The notes below the pieces were generated by a model. The model worked only from the letters and a program-made list of their open reading frames with translations, was not told the DNA's origin and did not search any database. Both the position numbers and the translations under genes were made by a program. Positions 1 to 11,873 of a stretch of 64,000 nt of DNA are shown here, piece after piece. The stretch comes from Notolepis coatsorum (lineage: Eukaryota > Chordata > Actinopteri > Aulopiformes > Paralepididae), in the NCBI GenBank assembly GCA_963971535.1, contig OZ020588.1, forward strand, positions 120,201,005 through 120,265,004. Direction: 5' to 3'. Numbering within the stretch: the first letter of the stretch is position 1; each line of letters begins with the position of its first letter.

Positions 1-89
1 ACATTTTCATTTAAAGTGGCTTAAAGATCCAAATTCAAATGTTTCATGAGTCATTATTTTAATTTGCTATGGGATCATCATGTTATGAT

Positions 90-1041
90 CAGGGGAGGAA
101 ATTAGGCCACTTTACTGGCCAAATGCTAGTATTTTTTACGTTTGGCTGGTAAAAAAATTCAGATACCCGCCAGTTGGCTGGTAAACCAAAAAGTTAGTTT
201 CCTCCCCTGCTGGCGAGTATACAAAAAAATAAAACATTCTGCAATCACTGCACTGGCAAACGGTGCGCGTCTTCTGAGTGTTCGCTTTAGTTGACAGTGC
301 CACGAGAGCACTGCACAAGACCACCCGCGGACATATAATGTTTAATAAACGTTTGCGCAGTACTGGCCAACCCGCGGACATATAATAATAAAAGTCCCGC
401 GGTACTAGGCTAGCCATCAGGAGCACTCGCAAACAGATAACGTTAAACACAGCAGAAGATGGAAAACAGACAGACTGACCAACGGGGAACTGCATCCAAC
501 CCTAGAACAACCCTCGAGTATAAGTTACTAAGGACACATTTAAATCACAGAGGTGTAATGTTAGTCTACTGGAACTGTATACAGTGGTTAGCTTCTAGTT
601 AGCGTTTTAGCTATAGCTGCTTGCTAGCTAACGTTAGCCCCGTGTGCTCAAAGCAGCCAGCTAGGTGTATCTGTTATGACTATAATGTTTCCAAAAAAGC
701 ACCGGACTACGACGTAAGGTTAGACATTTTATTTCATGCTCAAAAGCCCCTGGCTTGCACATCGCAGTCACGAAAGGGGCTAGCTCAACCAGTGCACTGT
801 GCACAACAGCACACCAACCCAACTGACGTTACCACAACACTTGACGGTACTTCACAGCACTACCGTGCTGTCTTAAAGGCACAGTGTGCCTACCCAGATG
901 CATTGACGCGGCTTGACATACAAAGAAGTAATTATCACAATTAGCGATTTTTTTTGTCTGGTAAAAAATCTGTTTGGCTGGTAAAAAAAATCAGATACTC
1001 GCCAGTTGGCTGGTAAGCCAAAAAGTTAGTTTCCTCCCCTG
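90..1041. mobile_element. Non-autonomous hAT element with 8-bp target duplication
   Basis: The ends are CAGGGGAGGAAA and its complement TTTCCTCCCCTG. The flanks are perfect 8-bp duplications, GTTATGAT at 82-89 and 1042-1049, the hallmark of hAT transposition. A second copy of the right end (about 150-209, ending TTTCCTCCCCTG) lies near the left end, so the terminal TGGCTGGTAAA block is present twice in direct orientation. No transposase is encoded; the open frames inside are short and unconserved in appearance. A relative sits inside the BEL gag at 42641-43474. Confidence 0.88.
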
Positions 1042-1049
1042 GTTATGAT

Positions 1050-1183
1050 GTTGTAGTTTGGTCCTGACAAGAGTCTCAAAGTCTGGGGTGATGGTAGACA
1101 AGCAACTCTGAGGTCATGCTCAATGTCCAATCTGTTCCTCTGCTCTGTCTTCAGCTGGACCAGAGCTGAGAAGCCACTTTCAC
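1050..1183 (-). pseudogene. hAT transposase C-terminal (dimerisation) fragment
   Basis: Read on the minus strand, this stretch gives a peptide with CESGFSALVQLK followed by RNRLDIEHDLRVA. I recognise this as the C-terminal dimerisation block of ZBED5/EPM2AIP1-type domesticated and mobile hAT transposases. It ends in a stop near the junction with the 90-1041 element, which inserted just downstream of the coding end. Only about 40 codons are left and the catalytic core is absent. The element it came from cannot be delimited here. Confidence 0.6.
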
Positions 1184-1189
1184 AAAGAT

Positions 1190-1312
1190 AGGTAATTATA
1201 ATTTTTTTTTTTTTTTTTTTTTTTTTTTACATTGGTTTTCGATTAGTCGACTAATCGAAAAAATTATCGGCAGATTAGTCGACTACCAAATTAGTCATTA
1301 GTTGCAGCCCTA
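1190..1312 (-). mobile_element. One end of a TAGGGCTGCAAC-type hAT element
   Basis: On the minus strand the sequence starts TAGGGCTGCAACTAATGAC and continues with repeated GATTAGTCGACTAATC palindromes before a run of about 24 T/A. This matches the terminus style of a common fish hAT family. I could not find the partner terminus or a target duplication, so it is probably a truncated copy. Confidence 0.5.
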
Positions 1313-1490
1313 ATGTCTAGTATTTTCTGTTTACATTTTTTCAAAAAAAAATTGTGTTACTGTCATTTTAACCTGTACTGGATACAGTATTTTATGTTTG
1401 TCTGATATTTGCTGAGCTTACAGTGTTATGCACATAGTAGCATGAAAACTGGGACATGTATTGTTGTGATTCTCCATGTTGAAATGTTGA

Positions 1491-1598
1491 CTGATTTGGT
1501 TATATGGAGAGAACATTTATATTTTCATCAGTCTGCATCATTGATTTGGGTATATGGAGAGAAATAAATTATATTTTCATCAGTCTACAGCATTGGTC
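1491..1598. repeat. Two-copy tandem repeat, about 55 bp unit
   Basis: Two adjacent imperfect copies carry TATGGAGAGAA followed by TATATTTTCATCAGTCT. The remainder of 1313-2055 shows no coding signal or recognisable element. Confidence 0.6.
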
Positions 1599-2199
1599 TT
1601 GTGTAGTGTTTGGTGAATTTATTGTATATTTGCACATTCTCTGCGTACTTCACTTACAGTACTCTAATCACTGAGAAGTAGAATTGCTAAATGTGTTTTA
1701 GGTTAAGCACAGCAGTGTGTGTAACTGGTTCAAACAGAATTAAGTCATATGAAACGTGTGTCTCATATGGTAACACAATTAGTGTATGGTTTTGACAAGT
1801 GTTTAATTTAGCAAAGGATCTGAGGTGTTCTGATAATTGTGTGTGTGGTTGTGCTAATTGTGTGTTTTGAAACACCGGGCCCCGTTTTCAAAATCATGCT
1901 TAGGCAATCGAAAAAAAACTGTATTGTGTGTTTCATTATATACATATGTTTCAGTCTTCTCATAAAAAAAATATTAGATTTTTGGGTCTTTTCCTGCCTT
2001 TGGTCCGCTTTGCATTCACATCTCAAATGAACCGCAGCAGGGTTCACTTGCAAGAGTGAATGAGCTTTCACACCACCCCAAACCAACCGGACTATCCGAG
2101 GTTCGATTAAAGCTTATTATAGGACACTGGACATGGGTATGGATGGCTCCAGGTGCTGCTGCGTTAAAGTGCACATCTTCAATATCTGTACTATTTAAA

Positions 2200-2667
2200 A
2201 GCACAGTGCAGGACACACTCAAAGGTTATCGCACCTCAGAGATGGCAGTGGACATGTATGACAGGACAAAGGCCATATGTAATGGCCTTTGGATTGAGGA
2301 ACATACTACCAGCCAAAGGAGGAAGCAGAAAAGGATGGACGAGTATGTAGTTGAGTCATCTTGTGGCACAAGCTCAGACCTCAGCTCAGGAGATCAGCTG
2401 AGACAGAGACTGTTCTATCCAGTCGTCGACAGAATGCTGCAAGAGCTTGAGAGCAGGTTCTCATGAGTTGGATAACAACTTATGAGAGGCATACAGGCAT
2501 GTTATCCAGCCTCAGACCAGTTTCTATCAGTGGAATTGCTGCAACCCCTCGCCACACATTACAATATCCAACTATTGCCAGAGGAGATCACAGTTGCAAA
2601 GTGTTTCCTGGTCAGGACAGGCAGAGATGCAGTCCCTACTATCCAAAGTGTCTTTTCCCTCCTGGAT
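2200..2667 (+). pseudogene. hAT-like (ZMYM1-type) transposase remnant
   Basis: The first reading frame contains RLFYPVVDRMLQELESRFS and ends in TGA at about 2466. After a short gap a second frame continues with IQACYPASDQFLSVELLQPL, then HYNIQLLPEEITVAK and IQSVFSLLDD. This order resembles the segment before the C-terminal dimerisation region of ZMYM1-like hAT transposases. The expected downstream part is missing because the frame runs into the (AAT)n tract at 2668. A stop and a frame change separate the pieces, so it is a dead copy. Confidence 0.6.
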
Positions 2668-2668
2668 G

Positions 2669-2760
<92 letters not shown>
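2668..2760. repeat. (AAT)n microsatellite
   Basis: About 30 uninterrupted AAT units. They appear to be the 3' tail of the minus-strand LINE remnant that resumes at 6391, because the LTR at 2761-6390 is flanked by ATAAT on both sides. Confidence 0.9.
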
Positions 2761-4135
2761 TGTAACTGAGGGGTACAATTCCCTGACTGTATTGAATAAG
2801 TATGGTATCATTAAACCACTACTGCGTTATGTACATTACTACTGGCCATACAGTAGTGATGAACACTCCCACAATAACACGGCTTAACAAGAAATACTCT
2901 TTAGAAGAATATTTATTAGCAGCACGAAGATTATCTTACATTACTTATCAAGATTGAGAGTTGCGCTTGTAAGGCGAAGAATGTGCATGAATAGGTCAAG
3001 AGCGTAAGTCCATGAGAATATTACACAGGAGATAATTAATACCACCTGTATCATAAGAATTATATATGGTACACTAGTAGGGCAGCTGGAGATACTAAGA
3101 GGGTCCCTCCGGTTGTAAGCCAGCAGGGGAGAGGATTTGTCGGTAGCAAAAGTCTGGGTCAACGGGGAATCAATAAGCTCCAGCTACGGGAGGCGGTACA
3201 TTACTCCCTTGATCGGCAGACGAAAGCAGCAGCTATAATCCAAGTATGCGCGACAGCATAGGTGAAAGCCAGCCAGCCTCTCCTAGAGACGGGCTCGAGT
3301 GATGCTCCTCACGGGTAAATCCCACACAGTAGTGGGTGTAGCCGATTCTCCGCTCCAACAGCCACAGGACCAAAGCAATAATCCAGCCGGAAAAGGCTCT
3401 GCATTCTAGGGCTGACCTTCGAAGCTTTTTTTGGCAATCGAAGCTTCGGGGCCGAGCTTCGATTTTAATTCGAAGCTTCGATTTTTTTAAATTTCTTTAA
3501 TTTTTTTAATTTTTTTAATTTTTTATTTTTTTTTATCTTATGTTGTGGGACTTGTACAGCACTTTCGTAAACGTTGTTGTTTTTAAATGTGCTCTATAAA
3601 TAAAGTGGGTTGGATTAATTAATTAAGTAGCCCCTTTCGTGACTGACGCATCCAACAAGGTTTCACTCGGCTGTGTGATTTAATTCAAGGTGGATCGCTG
3701 TTTGAACAACTTCAGATTTCATGGGAACTACCAATCCCCCAAATCAAGAATGTTTAAGATAAATGAAGTAAGATTTTGATTATTTGAAATATGGCCTGTG
3801 TAGACTAAACTATGCACAGAATTATGTCAGTCTACAAGGTCCGGATTCTACATGGTCCGGCAATGTAGACCTTGTAGACTCCACTACAGACCAATTATCA
3901 GTGAATGTTCATGCATTTTTAAGAAGGGCAACTTCCACAAAAAAACAAAGAACTCACCAAAACATCTCAGTAGCACCTTATCTAAATGTTATATTTCATA
4001 TATGGAGATTCATATTTATTTATGTATTGCATGCATTTCTACATTTTATTTCCTATTTTGTTTATTCATCCCAGTATCTTTCTTTCTTATGTGTGGAATT
4101 CTACAAGGTGCGCGCACACACACACACACACACAC

Positions 4136-5238
4136 CAGCGTTTCCGTTAGCCGGTAATTACCGGTATTTGACCGGCAAAATATGTTGAAGTCCGAATATT
4201 TAAATATCTCCGGTCATAATGTCCGGTGGAAATAATTCCTCTAAGCACAATTTTATTATTTGAATTGTATTAAAATAGGCTAAAATTAAATAGCCTATGC
4301 GATGAACGAAACAATCATTACATTTGTTTCATTGTGCTTCGCTCTAATAAAGCGCGGATGGCGCCGCTCGGATGTGATGCTCCGATGCTCCCGCAGAAAA
4401 TAAACAAATGTCAAGCGTTCAGGCGGCGGCCCGAGTGGAAAGTTAAATTCTCCTGGCTGAGGTACGACATTATAGTCTAGTAGTCTAGCGTCTATGATGT
4501 ACGAGAGATAACATTGATTGAACGTACACAAAGTACACTTTATTGATTGAACCACAAAGAGCATCCCCAGTCTGCTGCTACCGTTGCGAGCCTCGCAGAA
4601 GTCCACCTGTTCCAATGCAATGGGGATCTAGTCGCAGGTACAAAACGGATAGGCAGAACGAGACGGGGTGAGTAAGTGTTGACATTTTTTAATCATAATG
4701 CAACTGTTGGTTGACTGCCGTGTCACATAGTAATGCATATAATTGATTATAACTAAATGTAGGCTATAATGAAATCAACAAACGCATTACGAGCATGTGG
4801 CTCGTCCTCTCGCTCTCTGCATGCAAACGAGGCAATGTGATGATCAACTACAGTTTGCTGTGTGTGAAGTTGAACATTATGATATGTGTGACGTGTCTGA
4901 TACAACGAGGTGAAGCGATGTCGACTCGAGATTCATTTGGGGGTGCGTGTGACAGCTGCTGCAGTGCGAGCCTGCGGCGCGGGAGCTTGATGCTGGATCA
5001 GCGTATCGCACTAACTTGGGAGGCGAGAGATAGTAATTTGATTCTGCAAATCAATTTCTCATTCTTCGCTTGATGTAATTAATACAAATGTCCAATATAA
5101 CGGAATTCGTTAGCTCATAAAAATGTGATTATAACAGACTGCTGTTTAAAACTCTGACCGGAATTTCAGGAATATGTCCGGGGATAGAAATCTTGCAGGA
5201 CATCCAGACCGGCACGAATATGTTCTAACGGAAACGCT

Positions 5239-5239
<1 letters not shown>
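4136..5239. mobile_element. hAT element (CAGCGTTTCCGTTAG ends) nested in a hAT
   Basis: Termini are CAGCGTTTCCGTTAG and CTAACGGAAACGCTG, a 15-bp perfect inverted repeat. It lies in a (CA)n tract, so the flanking ACACACAC at 4128-4135 and 5240-5247 agrees with an 8-bp duplication but is not independent proof. The same family occurs in the opposite orientation at 53593-54833. This copy lacks the transposase exon seen there. Confidence 0.82.

Positions 5240-5307
<68 letters not shown>
5240..5307. repeat. (CA)n microsatellite
   Basis: Uninterrupted CA dinucleotides. The right part of the tract into which the 4136-5239 element inserted. Confidence 0.95.
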
Positions 5308-5309
<2 letters not shown>

Positions 5310-5596
5310 ACATTTAGTCATTTAGCTGACGCTTCTATCCAAATCGACTTACAAGTTCTGTACGACAAGACAGCAAGAAGGGTACAACTCTATCAGCTGA
5401 GTAACAATGTTCATCAAAGTGTTGCGTGTTACAGTGTAGGTTAGTTTATTAGGACAAGTGCATGACAGTAAGGTTAGTCACGGTTAGATTTATTTTTTTA
5501 TTTTTTTTATCATTCCAGATAATGGTTGAAGAAGTGAGTCTTTAGTCGACGGCGAAAGATTGGACGGGATTCGGCTGTCCTAACTGGGATGGGTAG

Positions 5597-5598
<2 letters not shown>

Positions 5599-5682
<84 letters not shown>

Positions 5683-5693
5683 CACACACACAC
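5599..5693. repeat. (CA)n microsatellite
   Basis: About 47 CA units with a single CTA interruption near the right end. Confidence 0.95.
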
Positions 5694-6390
5694 AAATCGA
5701 AGTAAAAAAAAAAAAATTGAAATTTTTTTTTGGAGAATTTTCTTTTTTTTTTAACTTCGATTTTTTTTTAATGTTCGAAGCTTGTGCCATCGAATCGAAC
5801 GTTCGAAGCTTCGAAGCATTTAAGACAGCCCTACTGCATTCACCGGTGTAGATTCTCCGGTGCACGGTACTTCACATTAACTAGGTCGAACTTGACGTTA
5901 TTACACTAAGCTCTGACACTTTTACTATCCTATTCGCACGCGGTTATAAGTGCTCTATTTAGACGCAAGGTTGCTCACTTCACTTGGTCGTTGACTCGTG
6001 ATGAAGGCTTCAACTTGTTGGGTTAACTCGTTTGAGGGTAACTTGACTTTTGGCTAAGTGCTGCTGTATCCACCTGCGACGTATTTATACGTACGGTGAA
6101 TAATCTAGTGCCAACCTCATTTCTGTCTCGTATTCCTGCGCAAAACTGGGCATGTTGAGACAAGCCTTGGCGGTGGCTTTGAACTCGGCATTGGGGGGTA
6201 TGGCCGTGGCGCCTAGGGGATCGCTTCCAATAGGAGAACGAATATTATGGTCTGTCCTGTACCAGGTAAAGGGATATTCCGTGTATATGTACAAAGAATA
6301 TACAAGGGATATCAAACGATATACAAATATTATACATGGGATCTCAGGCAATAAATATATATATTCGGTTTAATCTGACCCTTTGTAACA

Positions 6391-6600
6391 ATAATAGTGC
6401 ATTTGATTTATAAGGTGCCTTTCAGGACACTAAAAAAAAGTCCACAAATCGGTGAATGAAAAAATTATAGGATCAAATGAAAACTACTTACAAATTTTTT
6501 TTAAAAGTACTAAAAACCAACAAAAAATACCAAACACTAACAAACATTCAGCACAGATAATGGGGATGCTGACATCTTAAAAAAAAAAAAAAAAAAAAAA
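6391..6600 (-). mobile_element. 3' end of a LINE with (ATT)n tail
   Basis: On the minus strand the text GTGTCCTGAAAGGCACC is followed by TTATAAATCAAATGCAC and then ATTATT. This is the usual shape of a fish LINE 3' end running into an (ATT)n tail. Together with the tract at 2668-2760 it forms one tail, later split by the solo LTR. No coding sequence of the LINE is visible. An A-run at about 6580-6602 marks the right side. Confidence 0.5.
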
Positions 6601-7686
6601 AAGTAACAAGCCCAGGGCTAACGACGCCACTGTTGTGGACGCGACAACAGCGGCGGCCGTAGGGTGTTTGAGCCTGTATCGCCACTAGCCTTTACGGGCT
6701 CGAGCACCCAACGGCTGCCGCCGTTGTCGTGTCCATGGGCTCCCCGGCAGGGTACCCGTGGGGACGGGGGGTGTACAGAGAGGAGAGAACCATTTTGGGG
6801 CGGGCGTTCATGCCGGCCAGCGAGCCGGACGTCGGGATATGTTGTTAGCACAATAGCTACCAAGCTAAGCTATGTTAGCTTCTAACGGTGTATACACAAT
6901 ATGTACAACGACACAATGATTTACATTATTACAAATATGGTAACGTGGTTGTGGCTTTTACAAATAGTGGTTAGCTTTAGAGATGGATGGCTATGATCAC
7001 GGAGCAATAGTATTGTTGGGTGAAACAGATACATTTTCATTCGGCTAGTAGTAGCAAGGCTCTCTGCCTGCAGTGCCTGCCACTAGCTGTTTGTGACTCT
7101 CAGAGCCCCCTGGTGAGCCCCCTGGTGCCCTGCACCTCTTGTGACGACATCATTTCGATTACACGCACACGTTAATATCCACGTGCGTGGTGATTGTGTT
7201 GGGCAGACAAAATGTTTGATAAAAACGCTAAAACTGGGTCAATTTCAATAAAAAAAAATTCCTTCTTCATGAAAGTCACCGTTGGCCTAGTCCACATTGT
7301 TTATTGAACAAAGATACAACATGCAAGTTGGCCGTTAACATCCTAACTCTTGAATGAAGCAAAGGTCAATTGAAAAAAAAAAGCAAAAGTCAAATGTGAC
7401 ACTTTTGATTTCATATGACCCAAAAAAACACTAACACCAGTGACACAAAGAACACTAAAGATTGTTTTATTCAATATCAATTACTTATTTGAGATAGAAA
7501 ATGGTGTATTTAGTACAAAACCATTATCACTGACATTAAGTCAAATAACTTTAGTTATTTATAAATATTTATATATTTATTTTATATATATATATTATAT
7601 ATATTTATTTATATAATTTATATTTATATTTAGTTGTGATCATGAAATGGGTACTAATGAGTTATATTGTATGCATAACAACTTCT
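6601..7686. other. No gene seen; contains a GC-rich inverted repeat
   Basis: At about 6634-6664 and 6706-6738 there are imperfect complementary copies of a GACGCGACAACAGCGGCGGC-like stretch. The rest is AT-rich with no coding signal. GAGCCCCCTGGT is directly duplicated near 7105-7130. Confidence 0.5.
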
Positions 7687-7690
7687 TTAA

Positions 7691-8599
7691 CACATTGACG
7701 ACCAGCGTGTCGCGCCGATTTATAGGCCAGAGGACCGAGCGTTGTCAACAAACCGATGTACTTTCTAACAACTATATACTTTATAGTATTGCTATCTGTC
7801 CATTCTCATTGTCACTTGAGTGCATAAACCGTGCCTTCATAATGGCTTAAAGAAAATAAAAATCCATCAGTTGGTTGTCATTTTATAGCGCCGTGAATAT
7901 AAGGTTTATCGCAGTTTTCGCCTAGTCTTTTTTCTGGGAAGCTAGATATGAGGCTAAAGGCTAGTCACGTTATATCAAACGCCATTTCTGCTGTATATAT
8001 ACGAATTAAATAAAACAAACTGCGTAGCATCCGGACTATTACAGAGCATCTATGGATGAAATGGGGGCGGCGGGGAACGCCGATTACTATTATTGATTAG
8101 CAATACAGTGTGCGTTCAATATACCATTTTCACTGATCGATCACGTTGCGTTTTAAAACAATGTCCAATCCAGCTGTAATTTGTGTGAATAGTATCCTAC
8201 CGTCAGGCCATGTGATCGCCGGCAGCATTTCGTCATGTCCATTGGCTAATCATAAATCCCATTATTCCAGGCTGAAATATGCGTTCGGTAACGGGATCAA
8301 AGATGGAGGGTGTTCGTTTGGAACCGAGGCTCATATGAAACGCCCACAGACAGTAAAAAGAATATTTTTTTCAATCGCCCTCAATGATACTGTAGTGGAG
8401 CGATGGCGCCCCTAAGCGGATCTGGCCGGTATTGCATGTTTCGAAAATCAAATATGTGGGTAGGTCCTGCAAGTCGATTGCGGACGTTAATAGCGTTATT
8501 AATATGGAATAAAACAATAGCAACTGAGTTAACTCGTGGCTCTGGTCCTCAACGGGTGGAATCGAAACACGAGTTAACTCGTGGCTGGTCCCTATAGTG
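7691..8599. mobile_element. TTAA-flanked element, family T1
   Basis: Flanked by TTAA at 7687-7690 and 8600-8603, with ends CACATTGACGACCAG and CTGGTCCCTATAGTG that pair imperfectly. The interior is shared with 16723-20392 and, inverted, with 31788-32676: TATAGTATTGCTATCTGTCC, TTTATAGCGCCGTGAATATA and TTCGATTCCACCCGTTG (reverse). TTAA targeting suggests piggyBac-type mobilisation. No transposase is seen. Confidence 0.65.
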
Positions 8600-8603
8600 T
8601 TAA

Positions 8604-9422
8604 AAGCTTTTACTAAAGCTTATTTACACAAGATAGTCACTGGTGTTACTGGTCGTCACTGGTGTTACCATGAAGAGCAGTAACACCAGTGACGGTAACA
8701 CCAGTGACCATTTTCATGAAATCTGTATTTTACAAAATGGCAGCTACAGTACCTCAAACCACATGTTGCTAATCATGCTAAACTCACTAAAATATGTAAT
8801 TTAATCAATTTGTATTGATTATTGAGTATTGATATCTTCTTAAAAAATAGGCCACACCAGTGACTCTAGTTAAATGTCTCATATGAAATTATGAGATAAA
8901 TGAGAACATTTCCAACATTTGAAAAAAGACAGCAGACTGACAATGTACCTTTCTTCACAGTTCTTCAGGAAGTAGGATGTGATGTCACAAGTCTTTGGAT
9001 TTTTTCAGAATAGGGATTTTTGTTAAGCGGTAACACCAGTGACATGACACCAGGGGACAGCTATTTCCATTATATTATTTATAATATTTAGTTGGTATTT
9101 AATTTTTTATGTTAGCCACTTACATGTGATAGTGGTGTATACATTCTTGCATTTAAAATGGGAGAAATATATTTGTAAACTCTAAATATGCCCCTAAACC
9201 TCAATACATGACATTGGGGACAAGCACTTTTCTTGTACTTGGAATTTCATATAATTGATTAAAAACAAATATTGCCCAATTCTTGCCTCAAATAGGTATA
9301 ATTGTTCAAAGAAAATTTTACATTATTCAAATATATAAATGAAATGTGACTACAAAGTCTGTTTAAAGTATGCTTTCTGCAAAGGCTGGGAACAGAAAAG
9401 TGTGCGTTTCTGTAGAATGACT
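8604..9422. other. No gene; dispersed GTAACACCAGTGAC motif
   Basis: Variants of GTAACACCAGTGAC occur about seven times in both orientations: near 7433, 8636-8712 (four copies making an inverted cluster), 8866 and 9031. The stretch is AT-rich otherwise, with no coding signal. Confidence 0.5.
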
Positions 9423-9430
9423 CTATATAC

Positions 9431-9524
9431 CAGGGGTAGGCAACCCTAGGCACGCGTGCCTGCATAGGCACGTGGGGGCATTTTCATAGGCACAGGGGGC
9501 AGCATTAAAAAAATAATAATAATA

Positions 9525-9555
<31 letters not shown>

Positions 9556-10477
9556 TATTTTTTTATAAATATTATAGTGAAATATTTTGCACTGTTGACG
9601 CATTTATCTTGTTGAAATCCTCCCACAGGTTTTTTTTTACTACCACATATTTAATTGAGACCCTTTATTTGTTTATTATTCCAATTTAGCTGGTAATACA
9701 TTGCTACATCATTCAGTAACATTTGCAGAGCCTTATAACAAAAACATTATTACGGTCACCATTGTGACCAGTGGGATTAATCAACACATTTTATTATTTA
9801 TTTTTCTATTTCATTGAACATTGCACATGTTAAAAGCCATTTTTTTTACTCAAAATGTGAGTATTACTAAGTCAACTTGTGTTCTTAAAACAATGACAAT
9901 AAACATAGTTTTATTAGGTTGAAATAATGTGGTTGTGTACTTATTTTTCTGTTAACTTATTATGGATTGAAAACTGAAAACCTTAATGCACAGTAACTGA
10001 ACTCAATATTTTAAAGTTCTGGTAACTTATTATTATAATTTTTTTTTACAGTGTAGTCTTGCGATCAATCAAAACTTATTTACACGATATACCTCACATT
10101 CACCCTCCATTCACATCCTGGTGTTCTCCATTAGGCCTGTAGGTGGAGCTATGACAGCACACGTACAGTACACACACCGATGGTGTGTGATGTGTCCAAA
10201 AATGAATGGGCAAATGTGAGTGAAATGGTCGCACTGTATGCAGCCGTTTGTCTGCATTGCACCCCCCCCCCCCCCCCAACTCAGATTTAGGGTTGATACA
10301 ACCATCATAATAATATTGTTAATAACAAACAATAATGATGTAATAATGTAAAAATAATCATTAAAAAGACCTGATTATGAGAAAATAAAATTACGATGCA
10401 TGGAATATTGTTGAGGCACACTAGTTACAACTATATTTCAAACAGGCACTCCATGTCAAAAAGGTTGCTGACCCCTG
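9431..10477. mobile_element. hAT element (CAGGGGTAGGCAACC ends)
   Basis: Ends are CAGGGGTAGGCAACC and GGTTGCTGACCCCTG. The perfect 8-bp duplication CTATATAC lies at 9423-9430 and 10478-10485. The interior is AT-rich, with a C-run at 10262-10277 and no open frame resembling a transposase. It is inserted in the TTAA element that resumes at 10486. Confidence 0.88.
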
Positions 10478-10485
10478 CTATATAC

Positions 10486-10830
10486 TATCGATAATCTAGC
10501 GTTTATTTGAAAACGATTCATAAATAGGCCGAAAAATTACAACGTTTTTGTGTATTCTAGAATATTCCAGTAAATGTCTTTTATCATGGAATCTTTATAT
10601 TTTCCTTGAAAACAAGGGCTTTTTCAAAATGCTATAAAACGAAAATGAACCGATAAAAAAACAATCCGCTTCGACTATGTTGACTGGAAAACGAGTCATT
10701 GATAAGCGACGGGCAGATTAGACACATAGCCATAATTTAAAACATAGATTAGGCGTTTTTAATGCTAACATTGAAGTGGGTCGCGGCATTCAAGGAGGTT
10801 CCGGGGCACCGAGCTCCGGCACGGAAAGTG
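10486..10830 (-). mobile_element. TTAA-type element, family T2, right part
   Basis: On the minus strand it starts after TTAA (10831-10834) with CACTTTCCGTGCC and carries blocks shared with 19426-20342 and 20557-20912, such as TAAATTATGGCTATGTGTCTAA and TAAACGCTAGATTATCGATAG. The element is interrupted by the hAT at 9431-10477. I did not identify its other end. Confidence 0.55.
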
Positions 10831-11064
10831 TTAACGGAATGTCATTCCACCCGGAGCCCGCTGCTAGGATACGGAATTCAATGGAATATTCGCTCACGCT
10901 GCGGTTTCCCTGGCGGATGGCGAACAAGCCAGCAGAACTATCCGAGCCCCCGGGAGGGTGGTCGAAGACCTTTTGCATGTCGGCGATGAATGCGGAGAAC
11001 GAATTGCAGAGGGAGGACTGACGTGGAGAGCTGTTGCCCATTCTAACGCAGGACCCTTGAGCAG

Positions 11065-11599
11065 GGGGAGGAGGAAATGTCTTGTCTGTCTTGGTTTTTG
11101 TCTTGTCCTTCTTAACTTTGACTGGGGGGATTTTAGGGGGGGTTGATATTTAGCTATTCTGCGCTATATGTCAATTCACATGCCATCTCCCCAAGGGACT
11201 AATATTGGCAGACTGATTGACCTGTCAACCAACTTGGAGGAAGTTTTTCTTTCTTCTTACACTTTACCTTCTGCGAGTTTGGCAGTCTTGAACATGTGTA
11301 AGGGACCTAGGCTATCTACAGTAAATCTGCGGCAACACTCTCGTAAACAATCTTTTAAGTCACTCCACTTTGTAAAGGTGGGGAAAGGTTGCCATGTTTG
11401 AAGACCTTTTTGTTATTGAAGTAGCCATCTATATTTGATAGGTTGGACGCCGTTTCTTTTTCTTTTTGTCTTTATAATTTATTATTCTGTATTATTATTG
11501 TTTGTTATTCTCCTGTGAAGTTATGTTTTTTGTTACTGTGGTTATTGTGTTGTCTTGTTTCATGTAATTAATAATAAAAAAAATTTGATCAAAAAAAAA
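11065..11599 (+). mobile_element. 5'-truncated LINE 3' end with 77-bp target duplication
   Basis: About 535 bp ending in AATAATAAA and an A-rich tail. It is flanked by a 77-bp direct repeat at 10988-11064 and 11600-11676 with one visible mismatch (GCGGAG versus GCAGAG). A poly(A) tail plus a target duplication indicates target-primed reverse transcription. The frame at 11168-11401 (NIGRLIDLSTNLEEV) may be a fragment of ORF2 but I cannot assign it. The duplication is unusually long. Confidence 0.72.
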
Positions 11600-11873
11600 G
11601 AATGCAGAGAACGAATTGCAGAGGGAGGACTGACGTGGAGAGCTGTTGCCCATTCTAACGCAGGACCCTTGAGCAGACCCGACAAGTAAGCAATTTTAGA
11701 TTTATCACTTTCGACGGTGTGCGGCTGTTGTCCGAATACTAGTGAACATTGAAAAATAAAGGCACGACATTTAGAGACGTCCCCATCGTAGCGTTCTGGT
11801 GCGGGGACATGGGGCTCCCTGTACGGGGGCGCGACAGGTGGGGTAGGCTGGGCTCAGATGTATGCATCAAAAC

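Larger units (their letters stand above)
3407..5833. mobile_element. hAT element (TAGGGCTG ends) nested in the solo LTR
   Basis: Its ends are TAGGGCTG and CAGCCCTA, with repeated TTCGAAGCTTCGA inverted motifs next to both ends. The perfect 8-bp duplication CTGCATTC lies at 3399-3406 and 5834-5841. The interior holds two long (CA)n tracts, another hAT (4136-5239), and about 5308-5400 a stretch containing CATTTAGCTGACGCTTCTATCC that I recognise as a recurrent teleost repeat. No transposase is seen. Confidence 0.85.
2761..6390 (-). mobile_element. Solo LTR of a BEL/Pao-type element, split by a hAT
   Basis: On the minus strand it starts TGTTACAAAGGGTCAGATTAAACC and ends at TACAGTCAGGGAATTG plus CCCCTCAGTTACA. 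Both ends closely resemble the LTR ends of the BEL element at 40216-50118. The flanks are 5-bp duplications, ATAAT at 2756-2760 and 6391-6395. Without the hAT at 3407-5833 and its extra duplication the LTR is about 1.2 kb, near the 1.4 kb of the other family. No internal region is present, so it is a recombination-derived solo LTR of a related but diverged family. Confidence 0.8.

Noticed and set aside
136..495. 119-codon minus-strand frame near the left edge
   Set aside because: It lies inside the 90-1041 hAT MITE and has no recognisable domain.
2482..2887. Frames encoding poly-Asn or poly-Ile tracts
   Set aside because: They are translations of the (AAT)n microsatellite.
5510..5695. Cys-Val repeat protein
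   Set aside because: Translation of (CA)n on the minus strand.
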